This document shows positions 1 through 8,165 of a DNA stretch of 64,000 nt, piece by piece (the first letter of the stretch is position 1; the number at the start of each line of letters is the position of its first letter). Position numbers and translations under genes: made by a program. The stretch is from assembly GCF_000600975.2 (NCBI RefSeq), contig NZ_KK088650.1, forward strand, positions 372,001 to 436,000, given 5' to 3'. The stretch is from Limimaricola hongkongensis DSM 17492 (GTDB lineage: Bacteria; Pseudomonadota; Alphaproteobacteria; Rhodobacterales; Rhodobacteraceae). The notes beneath the pieces are model-generated. The model saw nothing but the letters and a program-made list of their open reading frames with translations. It had not been told where the DNA came from and did not search any database.

Positions 1-1134
1 TATGCGTGGTTCGGCAATCTGCGCGAGCGCGGCGCCTATGACCGGGTGTCGGCGGGGCTGATCGTGGCGCTTCTGGCGATGAACCCGTTCTTCTTGCGCG
101 CGCTGGTGAACGGGCCGGGTACGATGTTCCTGCTGCTGGGGTTCTGGATCTATGCGCGGGGGCTGTTGAACCTGCGGCTGAACGGCACCGCGCCCGACAT
201 GATGAAGGTCGCGGTCGGGCTGCTGATCATGCCGGTTTCGCATGGCTACGGGCTGATGCTGACGCTCGGGACCTTGCCGTTCATCGTCATCGCCGCGCGG
301 CCGAGCATGCTCGCCGCCTCGTCCTTCGGCTATATCGTGTCGATGTTCTTTCCGGCGGTCGCGGCGATCGGCTCGCTCGTCTTCGTGGCCTCGGTGCTCG
401 ACACCGAGATCTTCCCGGCCGGTGCCGTCGCGGCCGGCGCGCGGTTCGAATTCGACGCGCTTTTGCCCACGCTGTGCGCGCTGGCCGTGGTGGCCGCGGC
501 GCTGTGGCGCACGCGCGGCGTGCCGCGGTTTTTCCTGCCGCTGTTGGCGGGGGCCTGCAGCCTGATCGGCGGGGCGGTGCTCAATCTCGGCTACGGGCTC
601 GAGGCGGACCCGGTCGTGGTCGCGGCCCCGGCGCTGGGGCTCGTCATCGTCGCGATCCGGTCATGGCCGCCCAGCGGGTTGCGCGCCTCGGTGATCGCGG
701 CGGTGCTGGTGGCGTCGGTGCCGCTGGGGCTTTGGTCGATCCGGGCGGGCGGCGGCGCCGAAAGCCTGCGGCTGTTGCAGGCGGCGCGCGGCGTGGCGGT
801 GGCCGACACGCGCGCCGCCGACCGGGCGGCGGCGGCGTATCTCGCCGGGCGCGACGGGGTGCTGGCCGATGTCGAACGCAATCCCGGCCTCGTCACCGCG
901 ATGGGGCGGATCGATGGATTGCTGGTGGCCGGTCAGACGGCCTACGATGTCACGCTGCAGGGCGGGCGGCCGCGTGGCGACTGGATCGCGGTGCGCCATT
1001 TGCCCGACGCGGTGTCCCAGCCCGACCGGCTGCTCGGGGCGTTTCCACAGCTTGCAGAAGACGGGTCGCCGGCTTTCGCGCTCAGGTTCTCCCATGCGCC
1101 TTGGCGAATTTTCCAGATCATTGAACAGGATTGA
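1..1134 (+). CDS. Polytopic membrane protein, N-terminus cut by window edge
   Basis: The reading frame is open from base 1, so the gene starts outside the window; 377 codons are visible. Roughly eight hydrophobic segments occupy the first two thirds, followed by a soluble C-terminal part of about 130 residues (from roughly residue 245) ending in the motif PWRIFQII. The shape, many helices and then a globular tail, recalls GT-C type membrane glycosyltransferases or polysaccharide-associated proteins, but I see no diagnostic catalytic motif and do not assign a function. Its stop lies 3 bases before the next start, so it is probably cotranscribed with the response regulator that follows. An internal GTG at 46 could be mistaken for the start. 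Confidence 0.7.
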   Translation, partial: YAWFGNLRERGAYDRVSAGLIVALLAMNPFFLRALVNGPGTMFLLLGFWIYARGLLNLRLNGTAPDMMKVAVGLLIMPVSHGYGLMLTLGTLPFIVIAARPSMLAASSFGYIVSMFFPAVAAIGSLVFVASVLDTEIFPAGAVAAGARFEFDALLPTLCALAVVAAALWRTRGVPRFFLPLLAGACSLIGGAVLNLGYGLEADPVVVAAPALGLVIVAIRSWPPSGLRASVIAAVLVASVPLGLWSIRAGGGAESLRLLQAARGVAVADTRAADRAAAAYLAGRDGVLADVERNPGLVTAMGRIDGLLVAGQTAYDVTLQGGRPRGDWIAVRHLPDAVSQPDRLLGAFPQLAEDGSPAFALRFSHAPWRIFQIIEQD

Positions 1135-1137
1135 GCG

Positions 1138-2073
1138 ATGTCGAGAAAGATTGTTGCGGTTGATGATTCAGACATCGCACGGGAACTGGTGGTCGCGACC
1201 CTCGCGGATTTCGGCTATGACACGGTCGAAACCTTTTCCGACCCGATACAGGCGCTCGAAACCCTGTCGGGGCAGAGCGAGACGGCGGATCTCGTGCTGC
1301 TCGACATCATGATGCCGGGCATGGACGGGATCGAGCTGTGCGCGCGGCTGCGCCAGGTCGAAGCCTGGCGCGACGTGCCGATCGTCATGCTGACCAGCCG
1401 CACCGACAAGGGGTCGCTGTCGCGCGCCTTCATGGCCGGGGCCAATGACTATCTGATGAAGCCGTTCGACCGGGTCGAGTTCCAGGCCCGGCTGAAGGCG
1501 CAGCTGCGGCTGAAATCCGAGCTGGACCGGCGCAAGTCCCCGGCCGATCCGGCCGCCATGACCGCGGCGGCGCCGCCGCGCCGGTCGCATGTGCCGGGGC
1601 TTCTGGGCGACCAGCACACGCTGCTCGACGCGCTGACGACGCTGGACGGGAGCGAGCCGCTTTGCGTCTATGCCTTGTCGATCGACGCGCTGGCCAGCAA
1701 TGCCACCGATTTCCTGCCCGCGGATCGCGATGCGATCATCGCCGCCGTGTCGCGCTGTCTCGCCGCGATCGAGATGCCGGCCGGCGACATCCTCGTGCGC
1801 TGGGAAGATGAGAGCTTCTGCGGCGCGAGCCTGGGGCGCAGCCGCTCCGAGATGGTCGCGCGGCTGGAGCGCGTGGCCGGTCGGGTCGAGACCGCGCTGT
1901 CGGGGCTGCGGGACCGGCTTCGTGGTGGCGAGACCACCGTGAGCATCGCGCTCGCGGTCGGCGATCCCGGCTGCCGGTCCTCCGAGGTGCTCGGGGACGC
2001 GTTCCGCACGCTGGAGGGCGCGCGCAATGACGGGGCGGGCCGCATCCATGTCGCGGCGCCCCATGGCGCATAG
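1138..2073 (+). CDS. Response regulator with receiver and degenerate GGDEF domain
   Basis: This is a 311-residue cytoplasmic signalling protein. The N-terminal receiver (about residues 4-120) has acidic Asp9/Asp10, phosphoacceptor Asp56 in LLLDIMMPGMDG, Thr86 and Lys108 in LMKPF. After a Pro/Ala-rich linker, residues about 160-305 have the outline of a diguanylate cyclase domain: WEDESF stands where RWGGDEF is expected, and TVSIALAV and a C-terminal GARNDGAGRI helix-turn match the end of the fold. The missing GG of the active site means cyclase activity is unlikely; a binding or partner-recognition role is inferred. It precedes a sensor kinase gene whose start lies inside it, so it is probably that kinase's partner. 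Confidence 0.85.
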   Translation: MSRKIVAVDDSDIARELVVATLADFGYDTVETFSDPIQALETLSGQSETADLVLLDIMMPGMDGIELCARLRQVEAWRDVPIVMLTSRTDKGSLSRAFMAGANDYLMKPFDRVEFQARLKAQLRLKSELDRRKSPADPAAMTAAAPPRRSHVPGLLGDQHTLLDALTTLDGSEPLCVYALSIDALASNATDFLPADRDAIIAAVSRCLAAIEMPAGDILVRWEDESFCGASLGRSRSEMVARLERVAGRVETALSGLRDRLRGGETTVSIALAVGDPGCRSSEVLGDAFRTLEGARNDGAGRIHVAAPHGA

Positions 2074-4090
2074 GATCAATCTCGGCGGGTTCCATGCTTT
2101 CGGCCAGGTCGCCCAGGCCGCCACCCGGCAATCCCGGCGCCTGATCCTGCGCGCCTCGGTTCTGACGCTGGCGGTCGCGCTGTTTCTCGGCGCGCTGATC
2201 TATCTCGACTACCAGCGCACGATCGAGTCGGGCCGCCAGCGGCTCAACCATGTCGCGTCGCTGTTCAACCAGACCTTCCTGAGCTCGCTCGATCTCGCCA
2301 CGGTGCAGATGACGGGGGTGATCGAGGAGCTGAGCCGGCGCGAGCTGCGCGGCATCGAGGATTTCGAAGGCACCTACGGGGGACGGCTGCAACGCATCGC
2401 CCGCCAATCCGAGCAGATCGGGGTCATCGCCGTGGTGGACCCCGGTGGCATCGTCTTGTGGTCCACCCTGCCGGGGCTGATCGGGGTCGACGTGTCCGAC
2501 CGAGCCTATTTCCGCAACGCGCTCGACCTCGCCCCCGGCGCCTACACGCTGGGCAAGCCGATCATCGGCCGCCCCACCGGCGCCTCGGTGACGCCCGTGG
2601 CCTGGCCGATCGCCAACGACACGCAGCCCGTGCGCGGCGTGATCGCCTCCTCTCTGGACGAGGACTATTTCGAGGCCCTGCTGGCCGACACGCGCTATGA
2701 CCCCGATATGGTCATCGAGATCGCTTCCGATGACGGCCCGATCGCGTTCAGCTCGGCGGCCGGGGACACGCCCGCCACCGGAGCGCGGCTGGAAAGCCGG
2801 GCCCGCATCCGCGGCTCGGACCTCGCCACCAGCGTCTCCGTGCCGCGCGCGTCCGTGCTGGCCGGGCTGGCGATGCGGTCGGCGGCCTTCGCCATGATCT
2901 CGGCGTTTCTCTATGCCTGCGCCATCGCCGCGGCCTATATCGCCGAAAAGCGGTCGCTGGCGCTGGCCGAGGCCTTCGAGCGGTCGCGGACCGAAGCCCT
3001 GCGGGCGGTCCAGGCCCGCAACCAGTTCCAGGCCATCTTCCAGAGCGTGGAGGACGGGATCGTCGTCTTCGACGAGCGCGGCCAGCTGGAAAACGCGAAC
3101 CGCCGCGCCCGCGACCTGCTCGACGTGCCCGACACCCGCTCCGCGATCGCCATGCTCAGGCCGCACCGCCCGGTCATCGGCGGCGCCAACGGGGCGGCGG
3201 CCGGGGGCGCGCGCAGCACCGTCCGGCTGGGCACGATGAAGAACGGCCAGCGCCGCGAGATCCGCTGCCGCATGAGTCGGGTCGACCACCTTCTCGGGCA
3301 GGCCTATTACTGCCTGCTGACCGATGTGAGCGCCGAGGAACGGCTGACCAACACCCGCGTGCAGTTCATCGAATCGATCAATCACGAGCTGCGCACGCCG
3401 CTCACCTCCCTGAGCGGATCGCTGAACCTGTATCTCGACCGGTTCGGCGACACGATGACGCCGAGCGGGCGCAAGCTGATCGACATGGCCAAGCGCAATG
3501 CCGACCGGCTGCTGATGTTGGTGAACGACGTGCTCACCTTGCAGGCCGTCGATCACGAGCGGCTGGTGATCACGCTCGGGTCGGTGTCGACCGGCGAGGT
3601 CGTCGCCGAGGCCGTGGCCGCCATGCGCGGCTATGCCGACAGTTTCGGCGTGCGGCTCTGCATCGCCGAGGATCTCGTCGATCTGCCGATCCGCGCCGAT
3701 GAGCGGCGCCTGCAACAGGTGCTCGGCAACCTGATCTCGAACGCGGTGAAATATTCGCCGCGTGCCGGCACGGTCGAAATCGGGGCCATGCGGGGCGATG
3801 ACGATACCGTGAAGATCTGGTGCCGCGACACCGGACCCGGCATTCCCGCCCATGCCCGGAACTCGATTTTCGAGCGTTTCGCCCAACCGGCGCACGAGCC
3901 GACGGTGCAGGCGACGGGCACGGGGCTGGGGCTCGCCATTTCCAGGGAGCTGGTCTCGCGGCAGGGCGGGCGCTTGGAACTCGACACGATCCATGTCAAC
4001 GAGCCGGGCGGCAAGACGGCGCACGGAACGACCTTCAACGTCGTCCTGCCCATCGAGCGCGGCGCAAGAGTTGAAGAAAAGGTGGGTTAG
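2027..4090 (+). CDS. Membrane-bound sensor histidine kinase (Cache-like, PAS, HisKA, HATPase)
   Basis: A 687-residue sensor kinase that autophosphorylates on His and passes phosphate to a receiver. One transmembrane helix at about 41-63 and another at about 285-307 bracket a periplasmic domain of about 220 residues with a dCache-like pattern (DRAYFRNAL, then VARGVIASS-like strand). A cytoplasmic PAS segment (FQAIFQSVEDGIVVF) follows. The phosphoacceptor is His453 in NHELRTPL; the ATP lid has NLISNAVKYS (N box), DTGPGIP (G1) and GTGLGLAIS (G2). The start at 2027 overlaps the previous gene by 47 bases and has GGAGGG 8 bases upstream; ATGs at 2048 and 2063 are alternatives. The signal is unknown. 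Confidence 0.88.
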   Translation: MTGRAASMSRRPMAHRINLGGFHAFGQVAQAATRQSRRLILRASVLTLAVALFLGALIYLDYQRTIESGRQRLNHVASLFNQTFLSSLDLATVQMTGVIEELSRRELRGIEDFEGTYGGRLQRIARQSEQIGVIAVVDPGGIVLWSTLPGLIGVDVSDRAYFRNALDLAPGAYTLGKPIIGRPTGASVTPVAWPIANDTQPVRGVIASSLDEDYFEALLADTRYDPDMVIEIASDDGPIAFSSAAGDTPATGARLESRARIRGSDLATSVSVPRASVLAGLAMRSAAFAMISAFLYACAIAAAYIAEKRSLALAEAFERSRTEALRAVQARNQFQAIFQSVEDGIVVFDERGQLENANRRARDLLDVPDTRSAIAMLRPHRPVIGGANGAAAGGARSTVRLGTMKNGQRREIRCRMSRVDHLLGQAYYCLLTDVSAEERLTNTRVQFIESINHELRTPLTSLSGSLNLYLDRFGDTMTPSGRKLIDMAKRNADRLLMLVNDVLTLQAVDHERLVITLGSVSTGEVVAEAVAAMRGYADSFGVRLCIAEDLVDLPIRADERRLQQVLGNLISNAVKYSPRAGTVEIGAMRGDDDTVKIWCRDTGPGIPAHARNSIFERFAQPAHEPTVQATGTGLGLAISRELVSRQGGRLELDTIHVNEPGGKTAHGTTFNVVLPIERGARVEEKVG

Positions 4091-4092
4091 CC

Positions 4093-4461
4093 ATGAAGAT
4101 CCTGTTCGTGGACAACGAGGAAGACATCGTCTCGCTGGTCGAGATCGCGCTCGAGATCGAGGACGACATCGACCTGACGACCGCGACCTCGGGGACGGTC
4201 GGGTTCGAATTGATCGATGCCACCGAGTTCGACGGTTTCGTCTTCGACCTGATGATGCCCGAACCCGATGGCCGCGCCATGCTCGGCCGGGTGCGCGGGT
4301 CGGCGCTCAACCGCGACAAGCCGGTCATCATGTGCACCGCCAAGGCCGAGGCGAGCGCCGCCGACGACCTACGGCGCGCCGGGGCCACGGCCGTCATTGC
4401 CAAGCCCTTCGACCCGCTGAGCTTTGCCACCACCATCCGGCAGCTGATCAAGGCTGCCTGA
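4093..4461 (+). CDS. Single-domain response regulator
   Basis: This 122-residue protein is a bare receiver domain with no output domain. Visible are the acidic pocket (Asp7, Glu9/Glu10), phosphoacceptor Asp52 in FDLMMPEPDG, the conserved hydroxyl in MCTAK and the lysine in AKPFD. Proteins of this kind act by protein contact, often as phosphate shuttles or in CheY-like output. It starts 2 bases after the histidine kinase stop, so the kinase probably phosphorylates it, either directly or in a relay with the degenerate-GGDEF regulator upstream. The last codons and stop lie inside a 14-base tandem duplication. Confidence 0.9.
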   Translation: MKILFVDNEEDIVSLVEIALEIEDDIDLTTATSGTVGFELIDATEFDGFVFDLMMPEPDGRAMLGRVRGSALNRDKPVIMCTAKAEASAADDLRRAGATAVIAKPFDPLSFATTIRQLIKAA

Positions 4462-4483
4462 ACGGGGCCGCCTGAACGGGGCC
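4456..4483 (+). repeat. 14-bp perfect tandem duplication spanning a stop codon
   Basis: The unit GCCTGAACGGGGCC occurs twice head to tail (4456-4469 and 4470-4483). The first copy contains the TGA stop of the receiver gene at 4459-4461, so the second copy lies in the untranslated region and changes no residue. Confidence 0.9.
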
Positions 4484-4900
4484 GGCGGGCGATCGGGACG
4501 CATGGCCGGTGCGGGGGGCGTGTGCGACCGGCCGCCCGCACCGGGGCGCGTGGCGTTTTCGCGCCCCGCGGCGCGATCATTTCCATATGAAAGACAGATT
4601 ATTTCCCCGCGCGCCATGATCGCGGGGGTGTAACCCGCCCGCCGGCGGGTTCAGCCGATGCGTGCGGCGGCGCGGGATCGGCAGCGGGGCAGGCGCCCGC
4701 GCGCCCCCGGCCGGGGCCGGGACGACCCCCGCGCGAAGAGCCTCACGCCCGGCTCCCTGAAACATGATGTGTGACGCATGGTAAATCTCCGTGATTTGCC
4801 AGATCGCCATCACCACATAATATGATGGAAAGAAAAAGATTCGCCTGTGGGGGACGGGACTGCGCGCGGCTTGCGCGCCAACCGACGAGAGAATGGGCCG
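4462..4900. other. 439-bp intergenic region before prkA
   Basis: No convincing gene lies here. The first part holds two GC-rich hairpins: a 10-bp stem at 4506-4544 (CCGGTGCGGG pairing with CCCGCACCGG) and an 8-bp stem at 4543-4567. They may end the signalling operon, although neither has a T-run after it. An AT-rich island at 4576-4610 is bracketed by the 9-bp inverted repeat CGCGATCAT (4572-4580) and ATGATCGCG (4616-4624). A second AT-rich stretch from 4760 to 4850 looks like the prkA promoter and is listed separately. Confidence 0.6.
4780..4828 (+). promoter_or_regulatory. Probable prkA promoter with inverted repeats
   Basis: In a GC-rich background this segment has a sigma70-like pair: TTGCCA at 4796-4801 and TAATAT at 4818-4823 (16-base spacer); TATGAT at 4821 is an alternative. 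An imperfect inverted repeat with 8-base arms spans 4780-4800 (GGTAAATC and GATTTGCC), and CCATCA/TGATGG arms flank the -10 region (4807-4828). These are candidate regulator sites; the regulator is unknown. Confidence 0.45.
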
Positions 4901-6835
4901 ATGGATGTCTTTACCCGCTACGCCGAAAGCTATGCCAGCTCGCGCACCGAGGAGCTGAGCCTGCAGGAATACCTCCTGCGATGTCGGGAGGACCCGTCGG
5001 TGCGCGCCACCGCCGCCGAGCGCATGATGCGCGCCATAGGCGAGCCCGAGATGGTCGACACGAGCCATGATCAAAGGCTGGGTCGGATCTTTCTCAACCG
5101 CACCGTCAAGATCTACCGCGCCTTCGAGAGCCTCTATGGCAACGAGGAGGTGGTCGAGCGGATCGTCGGCTTCTTCCGCCATGCCAGCCAGGGCCTGGAG
5201 GAGCGCAAGCAGATCCTCTACCTGCTCGGGCCCGTGGGCGGCGGCAAATCCACCATCGCCGAGATCCTCAAGGCGCTGATGGAAAAGGAGCCGATCTATG
5301 TCCTGAAGGCGGGCGACCAGCTCAGCCCGGTGTTCGAAAGCCCGCTGGGCCTGTTCGACCGCGACCGCTTCGGCGATCTTCTGGAGGACAAGTACGACAT
5401 TCCGCGCCGCCTGCTGACCGGGCTGATCTCTCCTTGGGCGGTCAAGCGGCTGGAGGAATATGGCGGCGACATCTCGCGCTTTTCCGTGGTGCGGATGCAG
5501 CCGTCGCGGCTGCGCCAGATCGGCGTGACCAAGACCGAGCCGGGCGACGAGAACAACCAGGACGTCTCGGCGCTGGTCGGCAAGCTCGACATCCGCAAGC
5601 TCGAACACATGGGGCAGGACGATCCCGACGCCTACAGCTACTCGGGCGGGCTCAACCGCACCACGCAGGGGCTTTTGGAATTCGTCGAGATGTTCAAGGC
5701 GCCGATCAAGGTGCTGCACCCGCTTTTGACCGCCACGCAGGAGGGCAGCTACACCGGCACCGAGAACATCGGCGCGATGCCCTATCAGGGTCTGATCATC
5801 GCCCACTCGAACGAGGCCGAGTGGCGCCAGTTCAAGGGCAACCGCAACAACGAGGCGTTTCTCGACCGGATCTCGGTGGTGAAGATCCCCTATTGCCTGC
5901 GCGCCACCGAAGAGGCGCGGATCTATTCCAAGCTGTTGCGCGAAAGCTCGCTCGGGGCCGCGCCCTGCGCGCCCGAGACGCTGCCGATCCTGGCGCGCTT
6001 TTCGGTGCTGACGCGGCTGCAGGAGCACGAAAATTCGACGCTGCACGCCAAGCTTCGGACCTATGACGGCGAAACGCTCAAGCACACCGACCCCAAGGCG
6101 CGCAGTTTGCAGGAATACCGCGACGCGGCGGGCGCCGACGAGGGCATGACCGGCGTGTCGACCCGCTTTGCCTTCAAGGTGCTGGCCGAGACGATCAACC
6201 ACGACGTCGAAGAGGTCGGCGCCGATCCGGTGCATTTGATGTATGTGCTCGAACAGGCGGTGCGGCGCGAGCAGTTCGCCGAGGAGGTGGAGGCGCGCTA
6301 TCTCGATTTCCTGAAATCGGACCTCGCGCCGCGCTATGCCGAGTTCATCGGCGAGGAGATCCAGAAGGCCTATCTCGAAAGCTATTCCGATTACGGCCAG
6401 AACCTGTTCGACCGCTACATCGCCTATGCCGATGCGTGGATCGAGGACCAGGATTTCAAGGATCCCGACACCGGGCAGATGTTCGACCGCGACGTGCTCG
6501 AGGCGGAGCTGGCCAAGATCGAGAAACCGGCGGGCGTGTCGAACCCCAAGGATTTCCGCAACGAGGTCGTGAAGTTCGTGCTGCGCGCGCGGGCCGAGAA
6601 CGAAGGGCGCAACCCCGATTGGCGCGGCTATGAAAAACTGCGCCGGGTGATCGAGAAGCGGATGTTCAGCCGGGTCGAGGACCTGCTGCCGGTGGTGAGC
6701 TTTGGCGCCAAGCGCGACAAGGACACCGATGCCAAGCACACCGAATTCGTCGAGCGGATGGGCGAGCGGGGCTATACGCCGCGCCAGGTCAGGAGGCTCG
6801 TCGAGTGGTACATGCGGGTGAACAAGGCGGGATGA
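4901..6835 (+). CDS. prkA: PrkA/YeaG family serine protein kinase
   Basis: A 644-residue cytoplasmic protein, the same length as E. coli YeaG, with the family opening MDVFTRYAESYASSRTEE. An AAA-like ATPase part comes first, with Walker A GPVGGGKST at residues 110-118 (Lys116), then a long helical region and the PrkA C-terminal domain. YeaG/PrkA proteins are linked to starvation, nitrogen-stress and stationary-phase responses in enterobacteria and bacilli. An in-frame ATG at 4847 is upstream, but the start at 4901 matches the family and has GAGAGAAT before it. The yeaH and SpoVR-type genes follow directly, giving the well-known conserved triad, presumed to work together. Confidence 0.93.
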   Translation: MDVFTRYAESYASSRTEELSLQEYLLRCREDPSVRATAAERMMRAIGEPEMVDTSHDQRLGRIFLNRTVKIYRAFESLYGNEEVVERIVGFFRHASQGLEERKQILYLLGPVGGGKSTIAEILKALMEKEPIYVLKAGDQLSPVFESPLGLFDRDRFGDLLEDKYDIPRRLLTGLISPWAVKRLEEYGGDISRFSVVRMQPSRLRQIGVTKTEPGDENNQDVSALVGKLDIRKLEHMGQDDPDAYSYSGGLNRTTQGLLEFVEMFKAPIKVLHPLLTATQEGSYTGTENIGAMPYQGLIIAHSNEAEWRQFKGNRNNEAFLDRISVVKIPYCLRATEEARIYSKLLRESSLGAAPCAPETLPILARFSVLTRLQEHENSTLHAKLRTYDGETLKHTDPKARSLQEYRDAAGADEGMTGVSTRFAFKVLAETINHDVEEVGADPVHLMYVLEQAVRREQFAEEVEARYLDFLKSDLAPRYAEFIGEEIQKAYLESYSDYGQNLFDRYIAYADAWIEDQDFKDPDTGQMFDRDVLEAELAKIEKPAGVSNPKDFRNEVVKFVLRARAENEGRNPDWRGYEKLRRVIEKRMFSRVEDLLPVVSFGAKRDKDTDAKHTEFVERMGERGYTPRQVRRLVEWYMRVNKAG

Positions 6836-6848
6836 GGAGCGCCCGGCC

Positions 6849-8165
6849 ATGACGCATTTCATCGACCGCCGTCTCAACCCCAAGGGCCGCAGCACCGGCA
6901 ATCGCCGCCGCTTCATCGGCCGCATCAAGGCGCATGTGCGCGAGGCGGTGGATGCCTCCGTGCGCAAGCGCGGCATCACCGACATGGAGGCGGGCACCGA
7001 TGTCGCGGTGCCGCGCGACAGCCTCTCCGAGCCGAGCTTTCATCACGCCACCAAGGGCGGCACGCGCGAAGGCGTGCTGCCGGGCAACCGCGAATACCGC
7101 GCGGGCGATGAAATTCCGCGCCCGCCGCCGGGCGGCGGCGGGGCGGGGCGCAAGGGCGCGCCCGATGGCGAGGGCGAGGATGATTTCGTCTTCGCCCTGT
7201 CGCGCGACGAGTTTCTCGACATCTTCTTCGAGGATCTCGAACTGCCCGACCTCGTGAAACGCTCTCTCGCGGGCAGCGCGGTGCGGCGGCCGCGCCGGGC
7301 CGGGCTGTCGGTCACCGGCGCGCCCGCCAATCTCAACGTGGGCCGCACCATGCGCCGCGCCATGGGAAGGCGCATCGCGCTGCGCCGCCCGTCTGACGCG
7401 CATCTCGACGATCTGCGCGACCGGCTCTTCGCGCTCGAGGCGGTGTTCGAACCCGATGCGGCGCAGCGCGCGGAAATGGCCAGACTTCAGGCCGAGCTGG
7501 AGGCTGCGACCGCGCATCGCAAGCGGGTGCCCTATCTCGACCCGCTCGATTTGCGCTACAGCCATTTCGAACCCCAGCCCGAGCCGCGCGCGCAGGCGGT
7601 GATGTTCTGCCTGATGGATGTCTCGGCCTCGATGGGGGCGCGCGAAAAGGATCTCGCCAAGCGGTTCTTCGTGCTCTTGCACCTGTTTCTCACGCGGCGC
7701 TACGAGACGGTGGATCTCGTCTTCATCCGGCACACGCATCTCGCCTCCGAGGTCGACGAGCAGACCTTCTTCTATTCGCGCGAAAGCGGCGGCACCATGG
7801 TCTCGACCGCGCTGGCGGAGATGAACCGCGTGCAGTCCGAACGCTACCCGGCCTCGGAATGGAACATCTATGCCGCCCAGGCCTCGGATGGCGACAACTA
7901 CCAGGGCGACAGCCGCGATTGCCAGATCTGGCTCGAAAGCGAGCTTTTGAAGATCTGCCAGCACTTCGCCTATGTCGAGATCATCGGCGAGGCCGAGGCG
8001 CGCATCCTGCGCGATGCGGCGCGCGGCACCGAGCTGTGGATGGCCTACCGCGAGGTGGCCGAGCGATGGCCGAATTTCGCGATGCGCCGCGTGGCGGGGT
8101 CGGCCGACATCTACCCGGTGTTCCGCGATCTCTTTGCCCGCCGCAGGGAGGTTGCCCATGGCTGA
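6849..8165 (+). CDS. yeaH: YeaH/YhbH family (DUF444) protein with VWA-like domain
   Basis: A 438-residue member of the DUF444 family. The N-terminus (IDRRLNPKGRSTGNRRRFI) is the family signature, followed by a basic, Gly/Pro-rich segment around residues 90-110. The C-terminal half is a von Willebrand A-like domain with the metal-site motif DVSAS at 257-261. E. coli yeaH is coexpressed with yeaG, and the two are thought to act in the same stress pathway; the biochemical role is not settled. It starts 13 bases after prkA with AGGAG 9 bases upstream of the ATG, and its end overlaps the SpoVR gene by 8 bases. Confidence 0.92.
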   Translation: MTHFIDRRLNPKGRSTGNRRRFIGRIKAHVREAVDASVRKRGITDMEAGTDVAVPRDSLSEPSFHHATKGGTREGVLPGNREYRAGDEIPRPPPGGGGAGRKGAPDGEGEDDFVFALSRDEFLDIFFEDLELPDLVKRSLAGSAVRRPRRAGLSVTGAPANLNVGRTMRRAMGRRIALRRPSDAHLDDLRDRLFALEAVFEPDAAQRAEMARLQAELEAATAHRKRVPYLDPLDLRYSHFEPQPEPRAQAVMFCLMDVSASMGAREKDLAKRFFVLLHLFLTRRYETVDLVFIRHTHLASEVDEQTFFYSRESGGTMVSTALAEMNRVQSERYPASEWNIYAAQASDGDNYQGDSRDCQIWLESELLKICQHFAYVEIIGEAEARILRDAARGTELWMAYREVAERWPNFAMRRVAGSADIYPVFRDLFARRREVAHG

